From Betaproteobacteria bacterium (GTDB taxonomy: Bacteria > Pseudomonadota > Gammaproteobacteria > Burkholderiales > Casimicrobiaceae): a stretch of 64,000 bases of DNA. Positions 42,343-51,384 of this stretch are shown here, one piece after another (within the stretch, counting starts at the first letter, position 1; every line of letters begins with the position of its first letter). The notes under the pieces are model-generated. The model made no database searches, had not been told where the DNA came from, and saw nothing but the letters and a program-made list of their open reading frames with translations. The position numbers and the translations under genes were made by a program. The DNA lies in assembly GCA_016716425.1 (NCBI GenBank), contig JADJWJ010000001.1:369001-433000 (forward strand), given 5' to 3'.

Positions 42343-43380
42343 ATGAAAACGAGGACGCTTCCCGGCACGTCGCTGTCGGTCTCCACGGTCTGCCTGGGCA
42401 CGATGACGTGGGGCGAGCAGAACAGCGAGGCCGACGCGCACGCGCAACTCGACTACGCGGTCGCGCAGGGCGTCAATTTCATCGACACGGCCGAGATGTA
42501 TCCGATCCCGCCGGCCGCGGCCACACAGGGGCGGTCGGAGGCGATGCTCGGCGCGTGGCTCGCGCGCCAGGCGCGCGACCGGCTGGTGATCGCGACCAAG
42601 GTCGCCGGCCCCGGGCGGCGCGACTGGATCCGTGGCGGGCGCACGGACCTGACGGCGGCCAACATCGGGGAGGCGTGCGATCTGTCGCTTTCGCGCCTGC
42701 GCACCGACTACATCGACCTCTTCCAGATCCACTGGCCGCAGCGCAACGTGCCGATGTTCGGCACCGTCGAATTCGTGCCCGGCGACGAGAAGCCGGGGCC
42801 GGGGATCCGCGAGCAGGTCGAAGGCATGGCCGCGCTGATCGATGCGGGCAAGATCCGCCACTACGGCCTGTCCAACGAGACGACGTGGGGCGTGTGCGCG
42901 TTCCGCGAGGCGGCGCGGGCGGCGGGCGTGCCGGGGCCGGTCACCGTGCAGGAGAGCTACAGCCTCGTGTCGCGCCGCGCCGACGTCGATATGGCCGAGG
43001 CGCTGCACCGCGAGAACATGTCGCTGCTCGCGTACAGCCCGCTCGCGGCCGGCATGCTGACCGGCAAGTACCTGCGCGGGGCGCGGCCGGCGAACGCGCG
43101 CCACATGCTGTTCGCGAACGCCGGCGTGCGCTACCGCAAGCCGCTCGTGCAGGAGGCGGTCGCTGAATTCGCGCAGCTGGCGCAGCGGCGCGGACTCACG
43201 CTGCCGCAGCTGGCGCTGGGCTGGGTCGGCAGCCGCTGGTTCGTCGGCGCGGCGCTCGTGGGCGCGACGACGATGGCACAGCTCGCCGAGGACATCGCGG
43301 CCGCGCAGCACGTGCCGGACCCGGAGACGCTGGCGGACATCGCGGCGATCCAGGAGCGGTATCCCAATCCCGCCGGTTGA
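42343..43380 (+). CDS. Aldo/keto reductase, Tas-like
   Basis: 345 residues. FIDTAEMYPIPP gives catalytic Asp and Tyr, IATKVAGPG the Lys and LFQIHWPQRN the His of the AKR triad/tetrad. The N-terminal GTMTWGEQNSEADAHAQLDY resembles E. coli Tas, an NADP(H) aldo-keto reductase. It follows the CBS gene by 77 bases. Substrate unknown. Confidence 0.88.
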   Translation: MKTRTLPGTSLSVSTVCLGTMTWGEQNSEADAHAQLDYAVAQGVNFIDTAEMYPIPPAAATQGRSEAMLGAWLARQARDRLVIATKVAGPGRRDWIRGGRTDLTAANIGEACDLSLSRLRTDYIDLFQIHWPQRNVPMFGTVEFVPGDEKPGPGIREQVEGMAALIDAGKIRHYGLSNETTWGVCAFREAARAAGVPGPVTVQESYSLVSRRADVDMAEALHRENMSLLAYSPLAAGMLTGKYLRGARPANARHMLFANAGVRYRKPLVQEAVAEFAQLAQRRGLTLPQLALGWVGSRWFVGAALVGATTMAQLAEDIAAAQHVPDPETLADIAAIQERYPNPAG

Positions 43381-43387
43381 GCGTGAC

Positions 43388-43600
43388 GTGAACGCGGCGG
43401 GCACGCCGAGCGACGCCCACGACTCCGACGGCCTGCGGCCGCCGATCAAGCTCGACGCCGCGACCGACGGCGAGTTCGTAGCCATTCCGCTGGCGCCCGT
43501 GCACCGGCACGCGAAGGCGCTCGCGCACGCGGCGGCCGATGCGTGCGCGCGGCGGCGCGGCGTGCGCAACATCGCCGTGCACAAGGACCGGACGTTCGGC
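43388..43600 (+). pseudogene. Possible N-terminal remnant of an amidohydrolase-like gene
   Basis: From GTG 43388 the frame reads HDSDGLRPPIKLDAATDGEF and PLAPVHRHAKALAHAAADA, which resembles the start of Tat-exported amidohydrolases I recall from Burkholderiales. It then turns into low-complexity Arg/Ala sequence with no catalytic motifs. On the other strand about 43600-43740 has some coding-like patches. Deletion or rearrangement is likely. The remaining space to 43892 holds no convincing gene. Low confidence. Confidence 0.35.
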
Positions 43601-43892
43601 GAGCGTCCGGATCGTCTCGTGCACCGTGTCGACGAACTCGCCGCCGCGCTCGGCGATCTGGCCGTAGGCGAACGCGCCGCGCTCGGTCCAGCCGCGGCCG
43701 CCCACGTGCGTCGCGCGCGATCCGCTGCAACATCCGCAGCTAGGGACTGCGTGCCATCGTTGCGCCTCCGGGCGTGTGCGCGGGATCGATCGGCGACCAC
43801 GGTGCGTGCAATCGGCGCACGCGGCAAGGCGCCGCCCGTCGGTCCGCGCCGCCCCTCTGGCATAATGCGCGGAAACTTCCACGGAATCGCCG

Positions 43893-45185
43893 ATGTCCCT
43901 CCGTCGCCGCCTCCTCGCCCTCGTCCCGCTCGCACTCCTGCTGTTCGCCGGCGGCTGCAAGGTCAATACGATCAACTACTTCCCGCCGCACCCTGCGAGC
44001 GTGCGCGTGATCAACCTGCTGCCCGAGGCCGCGGCGATCGACGTGCAGATCGACGGCGCCACCGCGTTCACCGGCGTGACGTTCCAGTCGCTCACCGGCT
44101 ACCAGACGTACGACAACAAGACGACGAATTTCTCGATCAACGTCACCGGCAGCACGACGCCGCTGATCAGCTTCGGCTTTCCGCTGGCCGGCGAGCAGCC
44201 CTACACGATCGTCGTGTTCGGCACGCTGTCCAATCCGTCGGCGACGCTGCTCGCCGAGGTGGCCAATGCGCCCACCAACGGCAACATCCAGCTCGCGCTG
44301 TTCAACGCCGCGATCAACAACGCCGCGTTCGACGTCTACGTGACCGCGCCCGGCGCCGACATCTCCACCGTAGGCCCGAACTTCAACTTCGTCAGCTACA
44401 ACGGCGTGTCGCTCAACCTCGCGTTTGCCCCGGGCACCTACCAGGTCCGGATCACGCAGCAGGGCACGAAGACCGTCATTTACGATTCGGGCGGCACCGC
44501 GCTGACGCCGAACATCGCGCTGACGATGATCGCGTACTCGAAGGGCAGCGGGGTGCTGGTCAACGCCGTCGTGCTCGAAAGCCGCGGCGGCAGCACGCCG
44601 CTCGATTCCGTGTTCGCGCGCACCAAAGCGGTGAACGCGGCGCCGGTTATCGGGCCGGTCAACCAGACGATGGGCACGACGTTCCAGGTCGTCACCAACC
44701 TGCCGTACGCGAACGCGTCGTCGTACAACCAGGTGTCGCAGGGACCCACGCAGCTCGACTTCGAGGCGAGCGCGACGCCGGGGGCGGTCATTGCGTCGGT
44801 GCCGACGACGCTCGCCCCGGGCACGGACGCGACGGTGTTCGTCACCGGACTGCCCGGCGCGCAGCAGGCATTCGTGCTGCAGGACTCGAACCTGCCGCCG
44901 TTCGGCGGCAACGTGCGCCTGCGCTTCGTCAACACGGCGTGGGACGCGAATCCGGTGAACGTCGCAATGAACGGCACGACTATCGCGTCCAACGTCGCGT
45001 ACCCGACGGCGTCGGCGTACGTTGAAACCGCGACGGCGACCGTGACGTTCACGTTCACCGACGCAGTGACCGGCACCGTGCTGCTGTCGCTGCCCGACGT
45101 CGTGCTGGTCTCCGGGCAGACCAGCACCGTCTACCTGCTCGGCCCCGCCGCGGCCGCGGGCGGGTTCGTCACGCAGGACAACTGA
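43893..45185 (+). CDS. DUF4397-containing lipoprotein
   Basis: 430 residues. Lipoprotein signal MSLRRRLLALVPLALLLFAG then Gly-Cys. Two repeated beta-rich halves: SVRVINLLPEAAAIDVQIDG near the N terminus and VRLRFVNTAWDANPVNVAMN near the C terminus, each the start of a DUF4397 domain. Residues between are Thr/Asn/Val-rich, typical of secreted beta-sandwich proteins. Lower GC and more Asn than its neighbours. Probably outer-membrane or surface anchored; function unknown. Confidence 0.85.
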   Translation: MSLRRRLLALVPLALLLFAGGCKVNTINYFPPHPASVRVINLLPEAAAIDVQIDGATAFTGVTFQSLTGYQTYDNKTTNFSINVTGSTTPLISFGFPLAGEQPYTIVVFGTLSNPSATLLAEVANAPTNGNIQLALFNAAINNAAFDVYVTAPGADISTVGPNFNFVSYNGVSLNLAFAPGTYQVRITQQGTKTVIYDSGGTALTPNIALTMIAYSKGSGVLVNAVVLESRGGSTPLDSVFARTKAVNAAPVIGPVNQTMGTTFQVVTNLPYANASSYNQVSQGPTQLDFEASATPGAVIASVPTTLAPGTDATVFVTGLPGAQQAFVLQDSNLPPFGGNVRLRFVNTAWDANPVNVAMNGTTIASNVAYPTASAYVETATATVTFTFTDAVTGTVLLSLPDVVLVSGQTSTVYLLGPAAAAGGFVTQDN

Positions 45186-45622
45186 ACGACGACCGCAAGG
45201 CACGCGGTCGACTGCTGCGCAGCCGGCCGTGTGTCTCGTTGTCGAATCGAGTCTGCACGGAAACTTTCGCTCCTCGGCTCCTTAGGCCGATCGCGCATTG
45301 CGCAGCGCCGGCGCGCCGCCTCGTGGCGCCGACTCGCGATTGCCGTCGATCCCCACTTCGTGGGGCCCCTCGCCGGCTGCTCGCGTCGCCGCCGGTTGCC
45401 GACCGTGTAGAAACGGCACGAAGCACGCCGTGCGCAGCTCGCTTCGCTCCTCGCTCGGTAGCGCGCGCATGCGCGCTGAAAACCGCCGCGGCCGTGCGCG
45501 CTGTGCCGCGGTAGTTCTCCCTTCCCCCGCGGCGCGGGGGGCGGGGTGATGGGCGCTCGCCAGCGCGAGGGTTTCGCCGCGGAGTCGCGGTCGCGGCTCC
45601 GCGCGCAGCGCCGCGCGACGCG
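45186..45622. other. 437-base intergenic region without a gene
   Basis: Contains a hairpin CCCCACTTCGTGGGG at 45351-45365 and GC-rich patches such as TCGCTTCGCTCCTCGCTCGG. Six-frame reading gives only low-complexity Arg/Ala/Ser ORFs. It looks like degraded repeat sequence between the convergent DUF4397 and trxC genes. I see no RNA gene. Confidence 0.6.
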
Positions 45623-46045
45623 TCAGCCGAGTTGGCGGTCGATCCACCCGGCGATCTCGCGCGCGGGCAGGGCGCCCGACACGCGCGCCTGCTCGCGACC
45701 GCCACCGAACAGCACCAGCGTCGGGATGCTGCGGATGCCATACTGCGCGGCCGCTTGCGGCGACGCTTCCGTGTCGACCTTCACGAACTGCACGAGCGGC
45801 CGCGCACGGGCCGCTTCGGCGAACGCGGGCGCCATCGACTTGCACGGGCCGCACCACTCGGCCCAGAAGTCGGCGACGACGGGCACGCCGGTCGCGGCCG
45901 CGAACGCCGGCAGGTCCTCGCCGCGCATCGCGACCGGCTCGGCGGGCAGCAGCGGGCGGTGACACTGCCCGCAGCGGGGGCCGTCGGCCAGCCGTTCGTC
46001 GGGTACGCGGTTCCTGGCATGGCAATGCGGGCAGGCGATCTGCAT
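45623..46045 (-). CDS. trxC: Thioredoxin 2
   Basis: 140 residues. N-terminal zinc-binding region CPHCHARNRVP and CGQCHRP, then the thioredoxin fold with FWAEWCGPCKSM. This is the TrxC architecture. Reduces disulfides in the cytoplasm and is often oxidative-stress induced. Confidence 0.92.
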   Translation of the reverse strand: MQIACPHCHARNRVPDERLADGPRCGQCHRPLLPAEPVAMRGEDLPAFAAATGVPVVADFWAEWCGPCKSMAPAFAEAARARPLVQFVKVDTEASPQAAAQYGIRSIPTLVLFGGGREQARVSGALPAREIAGWIDRQLG

Positions 46046-46218
46046 CGATGGTGACCTCGCGCGCGTGACGGGCGCGCCGTTGCGCTTAGCTCGGGGCGGC
46101 GCCGCGGCGGATCAAGGGGAGGGCGCAGGGACGTTGTAGGACGACGCCTATTGCGGAAGGCGCGTCCGCGCACAATAATGACGTCGTCATGGTCCGCGCT
46201 CAGCGCGAAGGAGGCGAC

Positions 46219-46821
46219 ATGCTGAACTTCAATCGGCGCGACCGCAGCGGGGAGCCGACCGAGGCCGCCAAGTCGGTGTTGAAGCCCGCAATCTACGAGC
46301 CGCCCGGCACGGCGCCTGCGGCTGCCGTGCGTGCGCCGGAGCCTGCGCCGCGGAGCACGCCGCCGCCGGCGCCGGCGCCAGCCGCCGCGACGCCCGCGGC
46401 GAAGGCGCCCGCGCATGAGTCCCCGGAGAGCCGCCTCTTCGTCGGGGTGAACATCAAGCTGAAGGGTGTGGAGGTCAGCGACTGCGATACGCTGGTGATC
46501 GAAGGCCACGTCGAGGCGACCGTGCACAGCAAGGCGCTGGAGATCGCGAAGCCGGGCACGCTGCACGGTACCGCGGACATCGACGTCGCGGAGATCCACG
46601 GGGAGTTCGCTGGCGAACTGACGGTGCGCACGCGCCTGGTCGTCCACGGGACCGGCCGCGTGTCGGGGACGATCCGCTACGGCAAACTGGTCGTCGCCGA
46701 GGGCGGCGAGATCACCGGCGATCTGCGGCGACTCGACGTGACCGAGGCGGCGGGATCTCCCGCGCCGGCCGGCGGTGCGCGGAGCGCGCTGTCGCCGTCC
46801 GCCGAGCGCTGGTCCAACTGA
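46219..46821 (+). CDS. Bactofilin
   Basis: 200 residues. Pro/Ala-rich N-terminal tail, then the bactofilin beta-helix core (LVIEGHVEATVHSKALEIAK, GTLHGTADIDVAEIHGEFAG). Bactofilins polymerise into cytoskeletal filaments that position envelope enzymes. GAAGGAGG lies five bases upstream of ATG 46219. Followed by a palindromic repeat. Confidence 0.9.
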   Translation: MLNFNRRDRSGEPTEAAKSVLKPAIYEPPGTAPAAAVRAPEPAPRSTPPPAPAPAAATPAAKAPAHESPESRLFVGVNIKLKGVEVSDCDTLVIEGHVEATVHSKALEIAKPGTLHGTADIDVAEIHGEFAGELTVRTRLVVHGTGRVSGTIRYGKLVVAEGGEITGDLRRLDVTEAAGSPAPAGGARSALSPSAERWSN

Positions 46822-46832
46822 CCCGCCCCATG

Positions 46833-46880
46833 GGGTCTGACCCTTAACATGCACTCCAGTGCATGTTAAGGGTCAGACCC
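46833..46880. repeat. Perfect 23-bp-arm palindrome, possible terminator
   Basis: Arms 46833-46855 and 46858-46880 are exact complements with a two-base loop, starting GGGTCTGACCCTTAACATGC. Followed by TTTGG. It shares the GGGTC-N-GACCC core with the repeat at 5903-5951. It is a REP-like dispersed element at the 3' end of the bactofilin gene and could act as its terminator. Confidence 0.85.
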
Positions 46881-46902
46881 TTTGGCTGCAGCCCTGCCCG
46901 CC

Positions 46903-47823
46903 ATGCCCGCCCGCCCTCTGACCGGCGTCCATCCGATCGCCCCGACGCCGTTCACGCCGGGCGGGGACCTCGATCTTCCCGGCATGCGCCGGGTGCTCGA
47001 CTGCATGGTCGACCAGGGTGTGGACGGCATCTGCATCCTCGCCAACTACTCCGAGCAGTTCCTGCTGACCGACGGCGAGCGCAACACGCTGCTCGACCTC
47101 TGCCTCGGGCACGTCGCAGGCCGGGTGCCGGTCATCGTGACGTGCAGCCATTTCTCGACCCGGATCGCCGGCGAGCGCGGCCGCGCGGCCGCGGCCGCGG
47201 GGGCGTCGCTGCTGATGCTGATGCCGCCGTACCACGGCGCGACGTTGCGCGCCGACGAGGCGGGTATCGTCGCGCACTACGCGCACGTGGCCGAGGCGTC
47301 CGGCCTGCCGCTGATGGTGCAGGATGCCCCGCTGTCGGGCGTCGCGCTGTCCGTGCCTTTCCTCGTACGGCTCGCGCGCGAGGTGCCCGCCGTCCGCTAC
47401 TTCAAGATCGAGGTGCCGGGAACCGCGGCCAAACTGCGCAGCCTGGTGGCGGCGGGCGCCGGCGTCGTCGAGGGCCCGTTCGACGGCGAGGAGTCGATCA
47501 CGCTGATGGCGGACCTCGACGCCGGGGCCACCGGCACCATGCCCAGTGCGCTGCTGCCGGACCTGATCAGGCCCGTGGTGGTGCACCATCGGGCCGGCCG
47601 GCGCGCCGAGGCGGCGGCGGCCTATGCGCGCATCCTGCCGCTCGTCAATTACGAGAACCGGCAATGCGGCCTGCGGGCGACCAAGACGGTCATGATGGAA
47701 GGCGGCGTGATCGGCAGCGACGCGGTGCGCCATCCGCTCGACGCCTTGCACCCGGCGACGCGCGACGGGTTGCTGGAACTCGCGCGCGAAGCCTCGCCGC
47801 TGTCGCTGCGCTGGGGTCGGTAG
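46903..47823 (+). CDS. DapA/N-acetylneuraminate-lyase family aldolase
   Basis: 306 residues. TIM-barrel signatures: HPIAPTPFTPGGDLD at the N terminus, LLMLMPPYHGATL with the catalytic Tyr region, and VRYFKIEVPGT with the Schiff-base Lys. The family cleaves or condenses 2-oxo acids (DHDPS, NAL, KDG/KDPG aldolases, keto-deoxy-sugar-acid dehydratases); which one is not clear here. ATG 46903 chosen; TTG 46882 is also possible. Confidence 0.85.
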   Translation: MPARPLTGVHPIAPTPFTPGGDLDLPGMRRVLDCMVDQGVDGICILANYSEQFLLTDGERNTLLDLCLGHVAGRVPVIVTCSHFSTRIAGERGRAAAAAGASLLMLMPPYHGATLRADEAGIVAHYAHVAEASGLPLMVQDAPLSGVALSVPFLVRLAREVPAVRYFKIEVPGTAAKLRSLVAAGAGVVEGPFDGEESITLMADLDAGATGTMPSALLPDLIRPVVVHHRAGRRAEAAAAYARILPLVNYENRQCGLRATKTVMMEGGVIGSDAVRHPLDALHPATRDGLLELAREASPLSLRWGR

Positions 47824-47901
47824 GCCGTCCAGCGCCGTCGCCGACTACGCATGCCGGCGCTTAAGGTCGGTGGCGCCATGCCGCCCCGCGGGTCAGCTTC
47901 G

Positions 47902-47933
47902 TTGTGCACTGCGTCGCACAACTGTGGTATGAT
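47902..47933 (+). promoter_or_regulatory. Inverted repeat with downstream TATGAT, candidate promoter/operator
   Basis: TTGTGC-N8-GCACAA inverted repeat (47902-47921), then TATGAT (47928-47933), in the 297-base space before the lytic transglycosylase gene. TATGAT is a good -10 but no convincing -35 sits at 17 bases. Speculative. Confidence 0.3.
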
Positions 47934-48120
47934 GTCTGACTTGAGTTTAAGAAGCAGCACTAACCTGTTGATTTAGCGACCTACACATAATCAAAGACAT
48001 GCAGCAGCAGGGAGGCAGAGCTCTGGAGTCCTGACGGCCTCGTGCCCGGGCGGCGACGATCGCGGAAGTGGGCGGTCGGCCGCGTGCCCGGTCGTGAGAC
48101 TGAAACCAAGGAGAACTCCG

Positions 48121-48804
48121 ATGACGATTCGACCTACGTCCCCGCCGGCGTCGCGCCACCGATGCCGACGGCGTTCCCGTTCTGGCCCCGCCTTTCTTCT
48201 CACCCTGGCGGGCGTAATGTCCGCGGTCATCGTGACCGCGACTGCACCCGGATCCCGGGTGCCGGAGGTGCCGGCACAGCGTGCCGACCTCCCGGCGGCA
48301 CCGCCGCCCATCCCAGTTGCCCTGCACCGGAGCCGGCCGGGGCCCGGGCTCGCCCCGCATGCGGAAAAGCTCGCGAGCGTGGTCGCGCGCCGGTACCGCG
48401 TAGCGCAGGGCGCGGCGGCCGAGGTCGTCCATGCGGCGTTCCGCGAAGGCGTGCGGCACGGGCTCGACCCGATCCTCATTCTCGCCGTGATCGCCGTGGA
48501 GTCGCGCTTCAACCCGATCGCGGAGAGCGAGCAGGGCGCGCTGGGCCTGATGCAGGTGGTTCCGCGCTTCCACATGGACAAGATCGCCGCGCTCGGCGCG
48601 CCGTCGATCCTGCTGCCGGAGGCGAACATCGCGCTCGGCACCCGCATTCTCAAGGACGCGATCCGGCGCGGCGGCGACGAGCTCACTGGACTGCAGCTCT
48701 ACAACGGCGCCGTCTACGACGAAACGCAGGCGTACGCCAACCGCGTGCTGCAGGAGCGGCGGCGGCTCGAGGCGGAAGTGCCGGCGCCGCGCAACCGCGC
48801 GTAG
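48121..48804 (+). CDS. Lytic transglycosylase (SLT domain)
   Basis: 227 residues. The N-terminal hydrophobic segment (FLLTLAGVMSAVIVTATA) is an anchor or signal. The SLT domain shows VESRFNPIAESEQGALGLMQ: catalytic Glu followed by the GLMQV motif of soluble lytic transglycosylases. Cleaves murein glycan strands in the periplasm. AAGGAG lies upstream of ATG 48121. Confidence 0.88.
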   Translation: MTIRPTSPPASRHRCRRRSRSGPAFLLTLAGVMSAVIVTATAPGSRVPEVPAQRADLPAAPPPIPVALHRSRPGPGLAPHAEKLASVVARRYRVAQGAAAEVVHAAFREGVRHGLDPILILAVIAVESRFNPIAESEQGALGLMQVVPRFHMDKIAALGAPSILLPEANIALGTRILKDAIRRGGDELTGLQLYNGAVYDETQAYANRVLQERRRLEAEVPAPRNRA

Positions 48805-48815
48805 CACGGCGCGGG

Positions 48816-49610
48816 TCAGGCGAGGCCGGCGGCGGCGAGCGCAGGCCGCCAGTTCTGCCGCGCGATCTTGCGGAAGCCGGCCCCGGTCGGATGCAGCTCG
48901 TTCGCCCAGTCGCCGGGGTCGAGCGTCCCCCGGCTGTCGACGAACGCGACGCGACCGCCGTAGCCGGCCTCGAGGTCTTCGAGGCGCCCCGAGAACCGGT
49001 CGATCAGATAGGCAACGCAGCCCGCGCGCAGCGGGGGCGGCACGCCGGCGGCGACGAGCGCGGGCTTCAACCATGCGCTGCTGCCGATCACGGCCTGCCC
49101 GCTCGGCAGCGCGTAGTCGTAGCTGTGGACGAAGATGGTTGCCGCGGCCGGCACGCTCCACAGGATGCGGTCGATCAGCTCCGCGTAGTACTGCGCGACG
49201 CGGGCGAACAGTTCCTCGACCGTGCCCGGCAGCGTCCCGTGGTTGAAGCACTCGGGCGCGGTCGTGCTCGCGCTGCAGTCGACGCGCAGCAGCGGCCGCA
49301 GGTCGTTGAATCCGGCGAAGTCGTTGCCGCCGCCGGAGACGAAGACCGCCGAGCAGCCATCGCCGTAACGGTCGAGCGCGCGCTCGACCACGTCGGCGTA
49401 GACGCCACCGACGTAATCGAACGCCTCGGCGCCGTTGTTGCCGAACGCGAGCACCGTATGCTGCTTCGCGGCGACGAGCCGCGCGAGGCAGGTCGCCAGC
49501 GATCCGCCCGGCAACGGGTACCAGAACCACGAGTCGCCGATGGCGAGGATCGACGGCATCGCGCCGTCGTTCCTCATCGTCGGCTCGTGCCAGTAGAGGC
49601 TCTCGGCCAT
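48816..49610 (-). CDS. SGNH/GDSL-like hydrolase
   Basis: 264 residues. Block I IGDSWFWYPLPGG (nucleophile Ser), Asn/Asp in SGGGNDFAGFND, and the C-terminal Asp-His-like ELHPTGAGF. No clear signal peptide. Esterase or acetylhydrolase type; substrate unknown. Convergent with the transglycosylase gene, so a peptidoglycan deacetylase role is only a guess. Confidence 0.8.
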   Translation of the reverse strand: MAESLYWHEPTMRNDGAMPSILAIGDSWFWYPLPGGSLATCLARLVAAKQHTVLAFGNNGAEAFDYVGGVYADVVERALDRYGDGCSAVFVSGGGNDFAGFNDLRPLLRVDCSASTTAPECFNHGTLPGTVEELFARVAQYYAELIDRILWSVPAAATIFVHSYDYALPSGQAVIGSSAWLKPALVAAGVPPPLRAGCVAYLIDRFSGRLEDLEAGYGGRVAFVDSRGTLDPGDWANELHPTGAGFRKIARQNWRPALAAAGLA

Positions 49611-49653
49611 CGCGCGCGGCGCCCGCGCCGGGCGTCCCGCCGCTTGCCGGCGG

Positions 49654-49878
49654 TCAGGCGTCGTACTTGAACGACAGCAGGATGCGCGCGCGGAAGGCGA
49701 CGACCTTGCCGTTTTCGACCTTCATGTCGAGCTTGGCGACCTCGGCGATGCGCAGGTCGCGCAACGACTTGGCGGCGGCCGCCACCGCGTTCTTCGCCGC
49801 GTCCTCCCACGACGTCGGGCTGCTGCCGATCACTTCGGTGACGCGATAGACGGGTTCCGTTGCGGGCTTCTTGGCCAT
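49654..49878 (-). CDS. Dodecin flavoprotein
   Basis: 74 residues. VYRVTEVIGSSPTSWEDAAK at the N terminus and RILLSFKYDA at the end are dodecin patterns, including the conserved Trp that stacks the flavin. Dodecins form dodecamers storing flavins. RBS GGAGGAGC overlaps the space before ATG 49878. Confidence 0.93.
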   Translation of the reverse strand: MAKKPATEPVYRVTEVIGSSPTSWEDAAKNAVAAAAKSLRDLRIAEVAKLDMKVENGKVVAFRARILLSFKYDA

Positions 49879-49966
49879 GATCGCTCCTCCGTGGGTTGTT
49901 CGTGGCCCGCGGCGCGTTGCGTGCCGCGGACTCGCCCCATCATACGCCGTCGCCGCCGCGCCCGGG

Positions 49967-50452
49967 TCACGGCGCCTGCGGGCAGTCGCACGCCTCGTTG
50001 CCCTTGTCGAAGACGATCCGCCATACTCCCGGCGCTTCCAGCCGCCAGATCGAGGTGAACGTCGCGATGAGGCGGCCCGACGGATCCCGCACGGGACCGG
50101 AACTGATCGCCAGCGTGCCGGAGTCGAGGACCTCGACCTGGTCCGGGTCCCACGAGAACGGCGCCTGCGGGCGCTCGTAGAAGCGCTTCCACCCGGCCGC
50201 GACCGCCGCCTTGCCGCGCAGCGGCGCGGGACCCGTGAAGAACACCGCTTCGTCGGAGAGGAACGTCGCGAACGCCGCGTGGTCGCGGTCGGCCATCGTC
50301 CGCGCGAACGCACGCTCGGTCGCGGCGACCTGCCGCGCGAGATCGGCGTTGCTCGGCGCCGGCGCCGGCGTCGCGCAGGCGGCGCACAGCACGATGCAGG
50401 CGGCGGCCGTCGCGGCACGCCGGGTGAGCAGGGCGGTCGGTTGCGGATCCAT
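49967..50452 (-). CDS. SnoaL/DUF4440-like lipoprotein
   Basis: 161 residues. Lipoprotein signal with lipobox-like LCAAC. The body (FARTMADRDHAAFATFLSDE and WDPDQVEVLDSGTLAISSGP) matches the NTF2-like DUF4440 fold. Periplasmic or membrane-attached; no catalytic assignment. Confidence 0.8.
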   Translation of the reverse strand: MDPQPTALLTRRAATAAACIVLCAACATPAPAPSNADLARQVAATERAFARTMADRDHAAFATFLSDEAVFFTGPAPLRGKAAVAAGWKRFYERPQAPFSWDPDQVEVLDSGTLAISSGPVRDPSGRLIATFTSIWRLEAPGVWRIVFDKGNEACDCPQAP

Positions 50453-50563
50453 TGCGGGACTCTCCTTGTGCCAGGGGCGCGGCCGTCATCATAAGGCGCG
50501 CGTGGACGCGAATCCGCTACCATCGCGGATCCGCGCACGTTGGCAGGGTGTTGCAAATCCCCC

Positions 50564-50662
50564 GGTGTCATCCCGAGGAGCGCAGCGACGAGGGATCTGC
50601 TGCTACGCAACCCCCAGATTCGTGGCAACAGCAGGTCCCTCGCTCCGCTCGGGATGACACCC
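50564..50662. repeat. Long inverted repeat, GGTGTCATCCCGA arms
   Basis: Outer arms 50564-50576 and 50650-50662 are near-perfect complements; inner segments GAGGGATCTGCTG and CAGCAGGTCCCTC also pair. The sequence resembles intergenic repeats widely scattered in GC-rich soil bacteria. It lies upstream of the RraA-like gene and probably forms a hairpin in its leader or marks a transcript boundary. Confidence 0.8.
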
Positions 50663-50711
50663 ATTGGTGGATATCGGATCGAATTGCAGCAGCCTGTAAG
50701 GGAGTCCCGCG

Positions 50712-51383
50712 ATGATCGACCGCAGCAGCCCCGACTTCTTCGCCGTCCTCGCGCGCGAGCTGTACACGGCCGTGCTGTCGGACGTGCTGGACGAGCTCGG
50801 TTACCGCGACCAGGCGCTGCCGCCTTCGATCCGGCCGCTCGACGACGCGCTCACGATGGCCGGTGCCGCGCGCACCGGGCTCTACCGCGAGGTGTACGAG
50901 GTGCGGGCGGGCGAGAATCCGTACGCGCTCGAGATCGCGCTGGTCGACGACCTGAAGCCGCACGAGGTCGCGGTGTTCGGTTGCGGCGGCTCGACGCGGA
51001 TCGCGCCGTGGGGCGAGCTGCTGTCGACGGCGGCGCGCGCGCGCGCTGCGGCCGGCTGCCTCACCGACGGCTTCGTCCGCGACACCCGCGCGATCCGTCG
51101 GATGGGCTTCCCGGTCTTCCACGCGGGCATCGCGCCGCTCGACTCGAAGGGGCGCGGCCAGGTCGCCGAGATCGACGTGCCGATCGCCTGCGCGGGCGTG
51201 CGCGTGCTGCCCGGCGACCTCGTGTTCGGCGACGCGGACGGCGTGATCGTGGTGCCGCAGGCGGTGGAGGGGCAGGCGCTCGACCGAGCGTTCGCCAAGG
51301 TGCGCGGCGAGAACCGGACGCGCGAGGAGCTCGAACGCGGGGCGATGCTCGCCGACGTCTTCGCCCGGCACGGGATCCTCTGA
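50712..51383 (+). CDS. RraA-like / HMG aldolase family protein
   Basis: 223 residues. DVLDELGYRDQALPPSIRPL at the N terminus and the motif DGFVRDTRAIRRMGFPVF with Asp-Arg near residue 120 are typical of RraA/HMG-CHA aldolase family. E. coli RraA inhibits RNase E, while homologues are class II pyruvate aldolases; the Gly-rich and Arg motifs seen fit the aldolase type. Just upstream of a GMC oxidoreductase gene, suggesting a shared catabolic step. Confidence 0.85.
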   Translation: MIDRSSPDFFAVLARELYTAVLSDVLDELGYRDQALPPSIRPLDDALTMAGAARTGLYREVYEVRAGENPYALEIALVDDLKPHEVAVFGCGGSTRIAPWGELLSTAARARAAAGCLTDGFVRDTRAIRRMGFPVFHAGIAPLDSKGRGQVAEIDVPIACAGVRVLPGDLVFGDADGVIVVPQAVEGQALDRAFAKVRGENRTREELERGAMLADVFARHGIL

Positions 51384-51384
51384 C

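Noticed and set aside
47824..48120. Riboswitch before the lytic transglycosylase gene
   Set aside because: I find no conserved riboswitch motif, only a short inverted repeat and a possible -10.
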